Under the pieces are notes generated by a model that had not been told where the DNA came from, did not search any database, and saw only the letters and a list, made by a program, of their open reading frames with translations. This document shows positions 8,935 to 16,917 of a DNA stretch of 39,694 nucleotides, in pieces. This DNA comes from an uncultured Oscillospiraceae bacterium (lineage in GTDB: Bacteria; Bacillota; Clostridia; Oscillospirales; Oscillospiraceae). Position numbers and translations under genes: made by a program. Location of the stretch: the NCBI GenBank assembly GCA_902497145.1, contig CABVDR010000019.1, positions 1 to 39,694 of the forward strand. Reading direction: 5' to 3'. Within the stretch, counting starts at the first letter, position 1. The number at the start of each line of letters is the position of its first letter.

Positions 8935-8940
8935 ATGGTC

Positions 8941-9411
8941 TGTAAAATAAGCGGGGCTGGCGTAAATCCTGTTTTTTGCGAATAGCGAAGCTTATTTGCG
9001 GCGGTTGCCGGTTCCCTGCGAGGCTGCCTGATTCTTGGACAGTTCGCACGGATGTGGACACGGCACAGGCTCTTCCATGTGGCAGGTTGCCGCGTGGAAG
9101 GGGAGACGCAGCAAGTTTTTTCTGGCGGAGAGGTCTGTCTGAAGGCAAGAAAGACATTGCAGGCCGGAGGGGGCATTGGATGCGTTTGCATTGGACCCAG
9201 GGATACAAACCGGCGGTTTCTTTTTGAAACAGGAAAGAGACCGGCGGGTTTTGTCATGCCGGGGACCTGTCGTGAGCCGCATAAAATTCAAGAGGACTTT
9301 AGGGAGGGCTGCATGTACGCCGGTAAGCGCCATGGGAAGATCGGGCGCCGGCAGTAGAGAGATAAGTTGTTTATTCCCCAGCGATTGCAGTATAGGGAGG
9401 TTGAAATCCGA
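8941..9411 (+). other. Long, probably structured 5' leader of rnfC
   Basis: About 470 nt without a convincing gene lie between the rnf promoter and rnfC. Several hairpins are visible. One at 9072-9100 has an 8-bp outer stem with one G-U and a 4-bp inner stem. One at 9214-9243 has a 10-bp stem with one G-U. One near 9320-9353 pairs GCCG/CGGC and GCGCC/GGCGC. A 14-codon frame with a strong ribosome site sits at 9313-9357. I could not match this to a riboswitch class known to me (T-box, FMN, cobalamin, SAM, glycine, lysine, c-di-GMP, ZTP, fluoride and Moco were considered). No T-run terminator is evident. It may hold a regulatory RNA or leader-peptide control. Confidence 0.5.
9313..9357 (+). CDS. 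Possible 14-residue basic leader peptide upstream of rnfC
   Basis: ATG at 9313 has AGGGAGG at 9301-9307, 5 nt upstream, and runs 14 codons to TAG at 9355. It encodes MYAGKRHGKIGRRQ, which is rich in Lys/Arg. It ends 54 nt before the rnfC start and overlaps a GC-rich hairpin. The ribosome site is as good as that of rnfC itself, which is the main support. I recognise no homologue, and it may be a chance frame. Confidence 0.3.
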   Translation: MYAGKRHGKIGRRQ

Positions 9412-10722
9412 ATGAGTAAATTTCTCAAACGCTCTGCGCAAGGTGCGGGAGTTCCCCACGACAAGAGGACTTCCAACCTTGAGACGGTAGCCATGCCGCT
9501 TCCGTCAAAGATCGTCCTGTCCATGAACCAGCACATCGGCGCCCCCGCGGCGCCCACTGTGGCCAAGGGCGATCAGGTGTACGTAGGCACCATCGTGGGC
9601 AAGGCCGGCGGCTTTGTCTCCGCCGACATCCACTCCGGTGTGTCCGGTACGGTCTCTGAGATCACCACCATCACCGGCTCCAACGGTTCCATCCAGACCG
9701 CCGTGGTCATCGTACCTGACGGTGAGCAGAAGGTGGACCCCTCCATCGCGCCCCCTCAGGTCACCGACCTGAAGTCCTTCCAGGATGCCGTTCGTGCCAG
9801 CGGTCTGGTAGGTCTGGGCGGCGCCGGCTTCCCCACCGCGGTGAAGCTCGCTCCCAAGAATCTGGACGAGATCGATACTCTGCTGATCAACGGCGCCGAG
9901 TGTGAGCCCTATATCACCTCGGATAACCGCTGCTTCATCGAGGACACCCACTTCATCCTCAGCGGCATCAAGGCTGTGATGAAGTATCTGAACATTCCCA
10001 AGTGCATCATTGGCATCGAGGCCAATAAGCCCGAGGCCATTGCCAAGATGAAGGCCGCCATCGACGTGCCCGGCATCGAGGTCAAGGAGCTGCCCTGCCG
10101 CTACCCCCAGGGCGCTGAGAAAGTGCTCATCGAGAACTGCACCGGCCGGGAAGTTCCCTTCCCCGGCCTGCCCTCCGACGTGGGTGTGATCGTGATGAAC
10201 GTCACCTCTACCGCCTTTGTGGGCAAGTACTTAGAGACCGGTATGCCTCTGACCACCAAGCGCCTCACCGTGGACGGTGACATCATCAAAGAGCCCAAGA
10301 ATGTGGAGGTCATCATCGGTACTCCCATTGAGGAGCTGTTCAACTTCTGCGGCGGCCTCACCGAGGAGCCCGGCAAGGTGCTCTACGGCGGCCCCATGAT
10401 GGGTACCTGCGTGGCCAGCCTGGACCAGCCCATTCTGAAGAACAACAACGCGGTTCTGGCCTTCTCCAAGAAGTTTGCCCACATCCCCAAGGCCACCAAC
10501 TGCATCCACTGCGGCCGGTGCGTCAACGCCTGCCCCCTGGGTCTGGCGGCCAAGGACATCGTCAAGGCCTATGAGAAGGGCGATGTGGATCTGCTCAAGG
10601 AGCTCAACGCCGACCTGTGCATGAGCTGCGGCACCTGCTCCTTTGTCTGCCCCGCCAAGCGGCCTCTGGCCCCCTCCATTGCGCTGGCGAAGATCATGAT
10701 GAAGAATGGAGGTAAGAAGTGA
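9412..10722 (+). CDS. rnfC: Rnf complex subunit RnfC (electron-input, Fe-S/NADH-binding)
   Basis: RnfC is the peripheral cytoplasmic subunit of the Rnf complex (ferredoxin:NAD+ oxidoreductase). It carries the FMN/NAD site and two [4Fe-4S] clusters. The 436-residue product has the N-terminal barrel region (MPLPSKIVLSMNQHIGAPA), the nucleotide-binding start GLVGLGGAGFPTAVKL at about residue 126, and LINGAECEPYITSD. It has two ferredoxin motifs near the end: CIHCGRCVNACP and CMSCGTCSFVCP. The chosen ATG at 9412 has AGGGAGG at 9394-9400; a TTG at 9367 in the same frame has no good ribosome site. This is the short clostridial RnfC without the long C-terminal repeats of proteobacteria. It is first in the rnfCDGEAB operon and overlaps rnfD by one base. 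Confidence 0.96.
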   Translation: MSKFLKRSAQGAGVPHDKRTSNLETVAMPLPSKIVLSMNQHIGAPAAPTVAKGDQVYVGTIVGKAGGFVSADIHSGVSGTVSEITTITGSNGSIQTAVVIVPDGEQKVDPSIAPPQVTDLKSFQDAVRASGLVGLGGAGFPTAVKLAPKNLDEIDTLLINGAECEPYITSDNRCFIEDTHFILSGIKAVMKYLNIPKCIIGIEANKPEAIAKMKAAIDVPGIEVKELPCRYPQGAEKVLIENCTGREVPFPGLPSDVGVIVMNVTSTAFVGKYLETGMPLTTKRLTVDGDIIKEPKNVEVIIGTPIEELFNFCGGLTEEPGKVLYGGPMMGTCVASLDQPILKNNNAVLAFSKKFAHIPKATNCIHCGRCVNACPLGLAAKDIVKAYEKGDVDLLKELNADLCMSCGTCSFVCPAKRPLAPSIALAKIMMKNGGKK

Positions 10723-11663
10723 TGGCCAACAAACTGATTGTCACTGCCGCGCCCCATATTACCAGCGCGGACAGCACCCAGAAGATCATGCAGCGGGTGT
10801 GTATCGCCCTGCTGCCCACCTTGGTGGCTTCGGTCATCATTTTTGGCGTCAATGCCCTGATCATTACCGCGATCACGGTAGCCGCCTGTGTGATTTTTGA
10901 GTATCTGTACTGCAAGCTGGTAGGCCGCGAGGTCGCCATCGGCGACTTCTCCGCTGTGGTTACCGGCCTGCTGCTGGCCTTCAACCTGCCCTCCACGCTG
11001 CCCTGGTGGATGCCCATTGTGGGCGCTTTCATCGCCATCGTGGTGGTCAAGCAGCTCTTCGGCGGCCTGGGCTATAACTTTGCCAACCCCGCCATCGTGG
11101 GCCGTATCGCCATGGCCATGGGCTTTGCCGGCCGCATGTCCACCTACGGCTTCCCCCAGGGCGTGGACGCTACCTCCGCTGCCACTCCGCTGTCCTCCGC
11201 TGCGCAGGGTATTGACTATGTCACCCTGCTGCTGGGCAATCACGGCGGTGTGCTGGGCGAGACCTGCGCCATCACCTTGATCATCGGCGGTGTGTACCTC
11301 ATCGTCACCAAGGTCATCAGCCCCACCATCCCGGTCACCTATCTGGCCACTGTGGCGGTGCTGAGCCTGATCGCCGGCAAGGATCCCATCTATCAGCTGC
11401 TCTCCGGCGGCCTGCTGCTGGGCGCCTTCTTCATGGCCACCGACTATGTCACCTCTCCCACCACCACCAAGGGCAAGCTGGTCTTTGGTATTGGCCTGGG
11501 TATCATCACCTGCGCCATCCGTTTCCTGGGCCGGATGAACGAAGGCGTGTCCTTCGCCATCCTGCTGATGAACCTGGTTGTTCCCTACATTGAGGTTCTG
11601 ACCCGTCAGGATCGTCTGGGCATCGCCAAGGTGAAGAAGAGCAAGGAGGGTGCCGCAAAATGA
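10722..11663 (+). CDS. rnfD: Rnf complex subunit RnfD (membrane flavoprotein)
   Basis: RnfD is a multi-pass membrane subunit (homologous to NqrB) thought to take part in ion translocation and to carry covalently bound FMN. The 313-residue product has about 8-10 hydrophobic segments and the flavin-attachment region DATSAATPLSS (about residues 148-158), where the Thr of the SATPL-like motif is the usual phosphoester site. The ATG at 10722 shares its A with the rnfC stop and has GGAGG at 10708-10712. The GTG one codon earlier is possible but less likely. It overlaps rnfG by 4 nt (ATGA). Confidence 0.95.
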   Translation: MANKLIVTAAPHITSADSTQKIMQRVCIALLPTLVASVIIFGVNALIITAITVAACVIFEYLYCKLVGREVAIGDFSAVVTGLLLAFNLPSTLPWWMPIVGAFIAIVVVKQLFGGLGYNFANPAIVGRIAMAMGFAGRMSTYGFPQGVDATSAATPLSSAAQGIDYVTLLLGNHGGVLGETCAITLIIGGVYLIVTKVISPTIPVTYLATVAVLSLIAGKDPIYQLLSGGLLLGAFFMATDYVTSPTTTKGKLVFGIGLGIITCAIRFLGRMNEGVSFAILLMNLVVPYIEVLTRQDRLGIAKVKKSKEGAAK

Positions 11664-12193
11664 GTAACTGGAACAAGATTTTTAAGCCCATCGTTGTGCT
11701 GGTGATCATCTGCATCGTGGTGACCGGCGCCCTGGCTGCCACCAACGGGGTCACTGCCCCCATCATCACCGCGGCCACCCAAGAGGCCGAGCGGGCGGCC
11801 CGTTCCGAGCTGCTGCCCGAGGCCGAGGACTTTGAGCCTGTCACCGGTGTGGAGGTGGCCAATGTCTCTGCCATCTATAAGTCCACCAATGACGTGGGCG
11901 TGGTTATCACCAGCTCCGCCAAGGGCTACGGCGGCGATGTGGTGGTCATGACCGCCATCACCCCCGACGGCACCATCAAGCAGATTAAGGTCACCGAGCA
12001 GGCCGAGACCAAGGGTATCGGCAGCAAGGTTGTGGACACCCCCTCCTACTGGGAGAACTATCAGGGTCTGGATGCCTCCAAGGCTCTGGTCCTCAACCAG
12101 GATGTGGATGCGGTGACCTCTGCCACCATCTCCAGCACGGCTTTGATCAACGCGGTGAACTCCGCTATCGAAGCCTACAACGCGATTCCTTGA
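11660..12193 (+). CDS. rnfG: Rnf complex subunit RnfG (covalent FMN, extracytoplasmic)
   Basis: RnfG is a single-span membrane protein with an FMN-binding domain facing out of the cell, homologous to NqrC. The 177-residue product has an N-terminal helix (about residues 9-27) and then the FMN-binding domain. Its hallmark attachment sequence DAVTSATISS (about residues 152-161) has the Thr that carries FMN in the family. The segment ITPDGTIKQIKVTEQAETKGIG precedes it. The start overlaps the rnfD stop (ATGA), so translation is probably coupled. Length is normal for clostridial RnfG. Confidence 0.94.
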   Translation: MSNWNKIFKPIVVLVIICIVVTGALAATNGVTAPIITAATQEAERAARSELLPEAEDFEPVTGVEVANVSAIYKSTNDVGVVITSSAKGYGGDVVVMTAITPDGTIKQIKVTEQAETKGIGSKVVDTPSYWENYQGLDASKALVLNQDVDAVTSATISSTALINAVNSAIEAYNAIP

Positions 12194-12209
12194 AAGGCAG
12201 GTGTATGAG

Positions 12210-12905
12210 ATGAGTAAGAATCCCAGTAAACTTAAGATACTGACCAACGGTATCTTGAACGAGAACCCGGTACTGCGGCTTGTCCTGGGCACCTGTCCCA
12301 CTCTGGCCACCTCTACCATGGCCTCCAACGGCATTGGTATGGGCCTGGCGGCCACCTTCGTGCTGGTGTGTTCCAACATTGTTATTTCCGCTCTGCGGAA
12401 GGTCATCCCTGACCAGGTTCGTATCCCCTGTTACATCACCGTTATCGCCGGCTTCGTGTCGGTGGTTCAGATGCTGGTTAAGGCCTTTGTGCCCGCCCTG
12501 GACTCCGCTCTGGGTGTGTACCTGCCTCTGATCGTGGTGAACTGTATCATCCTGGGCCGTGCTGAGATGTTCGCCTCCAAGAATGGCATCTTTGATTCCG
12601 CTCTGGACGGCCTGGGCATGGGCATCGGCTTCACCATCACCCTGACCCTCATGGGCACTATCCGTGAGATCCTGGGCTCCGGCACCTGGATGTCCGGCCT
12701 GGACGGCCTGTTCCCCTTCCTGCCCGAGGGCTTTGCCATTCAGGTTCTGCCTGAGTCCATCGACCCCTTCACCATCATGACCAGCGCTCCCGGCGGCTTC
12801 TTTGTCTTCGGTGTGATGATGGCCGCCGCCACCTGGCTGACCACCCGCCCCAAGAAGGAGAAGACCTCCGCTCCTGCTGAGACTGCGGAAGGAGGGAACG
12901 CGTAA
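12210..12905 (+). CDS. rnfE: Rnf complex subunit RnfE (membrane)
   Basis: RnfE, homologous to NqrD, is a six-helix membrane subunit of the Rnf pump. The 231-residue product shows family stretches NPVLRLVLGTCPTLATS near the N-terminus, GVYLPLIVVNCIILGRAE in the middle and GLGMGIGFTITL after it, and ends in a short charged cytoplasmic tail. RnfE and RnfA are inverted-topology relatives, and the shared GVYLPLI motif appears in both here. I chose ATG 12210, with an AGGTG-type site a few bases upstream; GTG 12201 is in frame and possible. The stop overlaps the rnfA start by one base. Confidence 0.94.
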   Translation: MSKNPSKLKILTNGILNENPVLRLVLGTCPTLATSTMASNGIGMGLAATFVLVCSNIVISALRKVIPDQVRIPCYITVIAGFVSVVQMLVKAFVPALDSALGVYLPLIVVNCIILGRAEMFASKNGIFDSALDGLGMGIGFTITLTLMGTIREILGSGTWMSGLDGLFPFLPEGFAIQVLPESIDPFTIMTSAPGGFFVFGVMMAAATWLTTRPKKEKTSAPAETAEGGNA

Positions 12906-13516
12906 TGAACGCTATGCATCTTGCAAGCATCTTCTTCACCATGATCCTGGTGGATAACTACGTTCTGGTGAAGTTCCTGGGTATCTGCCCCTTCCTGGGC
13001 GTGTCCAAAAAGCTGGACAGCGCCGTGGGTATGTCCCTGGCCGTTACCTTCGTCATGGTGCTGGCTACCGCCGCCACCTGGCCCATCCAGACCTTCCTGC
13101 TCACCCCTGAGAGCGGTGCCTGGGATCTGGGCTACCTGCAGACCATCGTCTTCATTCTGATCATCGCCATCCTGGTACAGCTGCTGGAGAACATCCTGAA
13201 GAAGTTCATCCCCGCTCTGTATAAGGCTCTGGGCGTGTATCTGCCCCTGATCACCACCAACTGCACCATCCTGGGCGTGACCGTGCTGAACATCGACAAC
13301 GGTTACAACTTCCTGGAGAGCATCGTGTGTGCTGCCGGCGCCGGCCTGGGCTTCCTGGTGGCCATGGTTCTGTTCTCCGGTGTGCGCCGCAAGGTGGAAG
13401 AGGCTGTGACCCCCAAGTGCTTTGAGGGTCTGCCCATCACCCTGGTGGCTGCCGCGGTGACCTCCCTGTCCTTCATGGGCTTCGGCGGTATCATCGAGTC
13501 CATCTTTGGCGCTTGA
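12905..13516 (+). CDS. rnfA: Rnf complex subunit RnfA (membrane)
   Basis: RnfA (NqrE homologue) is a six-helix membrane subunit. With RnfE it forms the pseudo-symmetric core that in Rnf/Nqr structures holds an Fe-S cluster within the membrane. The 203-residue product has DNYVLVKFLGICPFLGVSKK at residues 17-36 and GVYLPLITTNCTILGV further on. Cys residues in the two half-repeats are in the positions expected for that cluster. The ATG at 12905 has AAGGAGG at 12889-12895. It ends 19 nt before rnfB. Confidence 0.94.
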   Translation: MNAMHLASIFFTMILVDNYVLVKFLGICPFLGVSKKLDSAVGMSLAVTFVMVLATAATWPIQTFLLTPESGAWDLGYLQTIVFILIIAILVQLLENILKKFIPALYKALGVYLPLITTNCTILGVTVLNIDNGYNFLESIVCAAGAGLGFLVAMVLFSGVRRKVEEAVTPKCFEGLPITLVAAAVTSLSFMGFGGIIESIFGA

Positions 13517-13535
13517 TTAGGAGGGAGAGTGTAAT

Positions 13536-14336
13536 ATGAGTCCGATTCTTATGGCAATCGTTCTGGTCACGGTCATTGGCCTGATCGGCGCGATTATTCT
13601 GGTGGCTGCCTCCATTTTCATGTATGTTCCTGTGGACGAGCGTGTTGAGAAGATCACCGCCGTCCTGGCCGGCGCCAACTGCGGCGCCTGCGGCTGCGCC
13701 GGCTGTGCCGACTACGCCAAGAGCATCGTGGAAGACGGCAACGCCATCAACAAGTGTACCCCCGGCGGCGCCAAGTCTGTGGCTGCCATCGCGGAGATCA
13801 TGGGCGTTCAGGCGGAGGCCGCCGAGCCCATGAAGGCGGTCGTGGCCTGCTCCGGCACCTGCGACAAGACCTCCAAGAAGTATGAGTTTGAGGGCATCCA
13901 GAGCTGCCAGGCCGTCAAGGGCCTGTACGGCGGCGACGGTATGTGCCAGTACGGCTGCCTGGGCTACGGCGATTGTACCCGGGCCTGCGCCTTCGACGCC
14001 ATTCACATTGTGGACGGCATCGCCAAGGTGGACCGTGAGAAGTGCACCGGCTGCGGCGCCTGCGCGGCGGCCTGCCCCAACCACGTGATCAGCGTGATCC
14101 CCGAGCACAAGCGTAAGCCTGTGGTCATGTGCCAGAACAAGGACAAGGGCGCTCAGACCCGTAAGGCCTGCACCGCCGGTTGTATCGGCTGCATGAAGTG
14201 CGCCAAGGCCTGCCCCAAGCAGGCCATCACCGTGGAGAACAACGTGGCCTACATCGACCAGTCCATCTGCGTGGGCTGCCAGCTGTGCGTCAAGGAGTGC
14301 CCCGTGGGCGTCATTCATGTGCCCGCTGCCATGTAA
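13536..14336 (+). CDS. rnfB: Rnf complex subunit RnfB (polyferredoxin, ferredoxin-oxidising)
   Basis: RnfB is the iron-sulfur subunit that accepts electrons from reduced ferredoxin. The 266-residue product has one N-terminal membrane helix (about residues 5-30). The four-Cys domain follows (CGACGCAGC with a downstream Cys). Then come CSGTC and CQYGCLGYGDCTRAC, and three ferredoxin-type sites: CTGCGACAAACP, CIGCMKCAKACP and CVGCQLCVKECP. This many clusters is typical for clostridial RnfB. It closes the operon and is followed by a strong terminator. The rnf genes use a narrow codon set (CTG, GGC, ATC, CGT), consistent with high expression. Confidence 0.96.
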   Translation: MSPILMAIVLVTVIGLIGAIILVAASIFMYVPVDERVEKITAVLAGANCGACGCAGCADYAKSIVEDGNAINKCTPGGAKSVAAIAEIMGVQAEAAEPMKAVVACSGTCDKTSKKYEFEGIQSCQAVKGLYGGDGMCQYGCLGYGDCTRACAFDAIHIVDGIAKVDREKCTGCGACAAACPNHVISVIPEHKRKPVVMCQNKDKGAQTRKACTAGCIGCMKCAKACPKQAITVENNVAYIDQSICVGCQLCVKECPVGVIHVPAAM

Positions 14337-14369
14337 TTGGCTTCTGGACACAAGCAGAACAAGCCAAAC

Positions 14370-14407
14370 AAAAGAGGAGGGATCCCAGAAGGGATCCCTC
14401 CTCTTTT
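14370..14407 (+). terminator. Intrinsic terminator of the rnf operon
   Basis: A perfect 17-bp stem has arms 14370-14386 and 14391-14407 with loop AGAA. It has a leading A4 and ends in T4, 33 nt after the rnfB stop. It can also work from the other strand. Confidence 0.92.
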
Positions 14408-14422
14408 CTATGTTTCTCCCCT

Positions 14423-14464
14423 AAAAAACCGGAGCGGTTCCGATGTACGAAACCCCTCCGGTTT
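14423..14464 (-). terminator. Terminator of the sensor kinase/regulator operon
   Basis: The inverted repeat AAACCGGAG (14426-14434) / CTCCGGTTT (14456-14464) reads on the minus strand as a hairpin followed by a run of six T (the A-run at 14423-14428 on the plus strand). It lies about 50 nt beyond the response regulator stop. Confidence 0.75.
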
Positions 14465-14473
14465 ATCTCAGAG

Positions 14474-14514
14474 GCAAAGCGAAGCTTTGCAGAAAGTTCT
14501 TTGCCAAACTTTCT
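14474..14514. repeat. Pair of adjacent small hairpins, possible dispersed repeat
   Basis: Two perfect inverted repeats sit back to back: GCAAAGC-GAA-GCTTTGC (14474-14490), and AGAAAGTT (14491-14498) with AACTTTCT (14507-14514). They begin directly after the stop codon of the response regulator. I recall similar sequence recurring after genes in Oscillospiraceae genomes, but cannot verify that here. Only one copy is in this window. Confidence 0.45.
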
Positions 14515-14515
14515 T

Positions 14516-15193
14516 TCAAGAAAGCGGGCGGTAGAGCATGCAGGGACGGCCGCCGGTGTCGTAGTTCATCTGGCTGACCGCCTCCCCCTCGTCCACCAGA
14601 TAAGAGAGGTAACGGCGCACGGTGACGGTAGAAAAGCCGGAGCACTCGGCAATCTTTTCGCAGGTAGCGCCGCCCTGGGGAATCTGGCGCAGACAGTCCC
14701 GGATGCGGTCCAAGGTGCGGACCTGCAGTCCCTTAGGAACAGAGAGAGCGGCAGTGGTCGGGGTGGGGGAGGAGGGAAAGAGGGCATCCAGCTCCTGCTG
14801 GCTGACACTGTCATGGGAGACCGCCTCCCGGTGCTGACAGAAGGTATCCAGAGCCTGCTGGAACCGGCTGGAGGCAAAGGGTTTGACCAGATAGTCAATG
14901 ACTCCCAGCTTCAGCAGGGCGTCAACCGTCTTGCTGTCGTTGGCGGCGGTGACCATAATGGCGTCAATCCCGATCCCGGCGGAGCGCAGGGAGCGCAGCA
15001 ACTCCAGGCCAGTCATTTTTGGCATATACACATCCAAAATAATCAAGTCGGCAGGGTGGTGCAGAAGCCACGTCAAAGCGGCATCGCCGTTGGGAAAGGC
15101 CCGCGCCAAGATAAAGCGGCTGTCCCGGGACAAAAAAGTCCGGTGCAGCATAGAAATTGTGGGATCGTCCTCCACAATGACAGTTTGATACAT
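14516..15193 (-). CDS. CitB/DcuR-type response regulator
   Basis: Two-component response regulator of 225 residues. The receiver domain has acidic residues at VEDD (8-10), the phospho-acceptor D54 in ILDVYMPKMTG, the Thr/Ser switch in MVTAAND, and K104 in YLVKPF. The C-terminal half has a winged helix-turn-helix (about residues 175-205, including CEKIAECSGFSTVTVRRYL) of the DcuR/CitB type. It would bind DNA once phosphorylated by the kinase encoded just upstream in the same operon (31-nt gap). ATG 15193 has GGAGG 6 nt upstream; the frame is open further back but only through the kinase-regulator gap and into the kinase gene. Target genes are not evident: the neighbours are the rnf and atp operons, not citrate or C4-dicarboxylate genes. 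Confidence 0.9.
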   Translation of the reverse strand: MYQTVIVEDDPTISMLHRTFLSRDSRFILARAFPNGDAALTWLLHHPADLIILDVYMPKMTGLELLRSLRSAGIGIDAIMVTAANDSKTVDALLKLGVIDYLVKPFASSRFQQALDTFCQHREAVSHDSVSQQELDALFPSSPTPTTAALSVPKGLQVRTLDRIRDCLRQIPQGGATCEKIAECSGFSTVTVRRYLSYLVDEGEAVSQMNYDTGGRPCMLYRPLS

Positions 15194-15224
15194 ATAGACC
15201 TCCAAAGTATCAAGGGGAAAAGGG

Positions 15225-16838
15225 TCAGCTCCGCTTTCCCTGGGCGTAGAACGTAAGGAAGAAGGAAGTGCCAGATTTGGGTTCGCTCTCCACCCGGATC
15301 TCCCCCTGGTACACGTTGACCAGGTCCTTGATCCGGGACAAACCGATGCCATGGCCGTCTCCCTTGGTGGAGACGTTGGGCTCAAAGATGTAAGGCAGCA
15401 GTTCGGGTACGATACCTGGGCCAGTATCCTCCACGCACAGAAGCAATTTATTCTCCTTCTCCCGGATGCTTACGTTGATTTCCCGCAGCTTCCAAGAGGA
15501 ACGGTTGAGGATCTCGGTGGAGTTTTCGATGAGGTTGCCCAGAATGGTCACCAGCACACCGGAGGGGAGGAAGCGCTCATCCGCAGACAGGGAGCTCTTG
15601 GGGTCCAGCTGCATGTGGATCCCCAGTTCGGCGGCCCGGCTGGTCTTGCCCACCAGCAAAGCCGCCACGGCGGTGTCCTGAATCTGATTCATCACCCGGC
15701 TCACCGACTGGTGGTGGACCTCGGAGATGTCCAAAATATACTGTTCAGCCTGTTCTACCTGCCCCAACTGGATCATGCCCAGGATAGTGTGGAGCTTGTT
15801 GACAAATTCGTGGGTGTAGGCTCGCATAGCTTCCACCAAATGGCGCACGCCGGTGAGCTCCTCCGCCAGGGCAGTGGCCTCAGTGCGGTCCCGGAAGATG
15901 GCCACCGCGCCCACTACCTTGCCGTTTTCCAAAATAGGCATCCGGTCGGACAGGGCGGTGCGCAGGCCGGGGATGTGGGAGAGATGGACATTATACTCCG
16001 ACTTGCCGGTGACCAACAGACGGGAGAGGCGGGAGTCGGGATAGATCTCATGCAGTTCCTTCCCCAGAACGCTGTCCAGATCCTTGGCGTTGACCATGCG
16101 CAGGCCGGCCTGGTTCATATAGACGATGCGGGAGTCGGTGTCAATGGCCAGGATACCTTCTTCCAGGGCATCCAGAACGCCCTCTCGCTGGTGGAACATC
16201 CGCTGGAAGGTATCAGGCTCATAGCCCATAAGGGATTCTTTAATCGAAAGGGACAGGTGCCGGGACAAGACCAGGCCCACACTGGTGGCCACGCAGGTGA
16301 GGATCAGAAAACAGGCCACCGTATCCAGCACGATGCGGTTTACACTGCGCACGCCGATGCCCACCGACACAAAGCCCAGCAGGGTGCCGTTCTGGTCGTG
16401 GACAGCGGCTTGTGCCCGGTGTTCCGCCCCCGAGATGCCAGCGCCGGTATCCACTTCGCTGTCCTCACCGTGGAGGACGGACAGCGAGTCCAGCTCCGGG
16501 TAGGTGGTGCCCACATAGGAGGGGTCGGGGCTGTATACAATAGTACCCTGGGTGTCGGCCACCACGATGGCGTCAATGTCTGTGACCCGGGAGATGGTGC
16601 TGTCCAAATAGTCGGTGAGTACTTCCGGGTCAGAGCGGCCTGACAGTACGTCTGCCACATCGGGGGATTGGGCCAGCACCATGGCGGAGTTCATCAGGTT
16701 CCGGTCCAGATTGTCGTACTCCATCCGCAGGGAGAAGGCCAGGGTGGTGGTCATTCCCAGAACAGCGGTGGTCAGGATCAGGAACAGGCTCAGGGTCTGG
16801 ATCTTTTGGCGTAAGGTTTTTGAACTGTAAAGCTTCAT
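15225..16838 (-). CDS. CitA/DcuS-type sensor histidine kinase
   Basis: Membrane sensor kinase of 537 residues. TM1 lies at about 13-36, an extracytoplasmic PAS-like sensor at about 37-165, TM2 at about 168-192, a cytoplasmic PAS domain at about 215-320 (ALEEGILAIDTDSRIVYMNQAG), and the kinase core. The phospho-acceptor is H343 in YTHEFVNKLHTILGMI, the arrangement of the CitA/DcuS family. The ATPase has the N box NLIENSTEIL and the G1 box EDTGPGI, followed by GHGIGLSRI. In the sensor domain the family's carboxylate-binding RxSHP element reads VYSPD (101-105), so Arg and His ligands seem absent, although R141 is present. The ligand is therefore uncertain. ATG 16838 has GGAGGGG upstream, and the gene has a perfect-consensus promoter. 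Confidence 0.92.
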   Translation of the reverse strand: MKLYSSKTLRQKIQTLSLFLILTTAVLGMTTTLAFSLRMEYDNLDRNLMNSAMVLAQSPDVADVLSGRSDPEVLTDYLDSTISRVTDIDAIVVADTQGTIVYSPDPSYVGTTYPELDSLSVLHGEDSEVDTGAGISGAEHRAQAAVHDQNGTLLGFVSVGIGVRSVNRIVLDTVACFLILTCVATSVGLVLSRHLSLSIKESLMGYEPDTFQRMFHQREGVLDALEEGILAIDTDSRIVYMNQAGLRMVNAKDLDSVLGKELHEIYPDSRLSRLLVTGKSEYNVHLSHIPGLRTALSDRMPILENGKVVGAVAIFRDRTEATALAEELTGVRHLVEAMRAYTHEFVNKLHTILGMIQLGQVEQAEQYILDISEVHHQSVSRVMNQIQDTAVAALLVGKTSRAAELGIHMQLDPKSSLSADERFLPSGVLVTILGNLIENSTEILNRSSWKLREINVSIREKENKLLLCVEDTGPGIVPELLPYIFEPNVSTKGDGHGIGLSRIKDLVNVYQGEIRVESEPKSGTSFFLTFYAQGKRS

Positions 16839-16917
16839 TCCTATACCCCTCCATAAATTGCGGCATCAGGACACGGGACAGATACGCGGTGAGTGAGGTT
16901 GGACCTTGATAATTTTT

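Noticed and set aside
9072..9100. T-box or known riboswitch in the rnf leader
   Set aside because: The sequence GGCAGGTTGCCGCG is only loosely like the T-box core GGTGGTACCGCG and has no terminator pair; no other riboswitch core was found.
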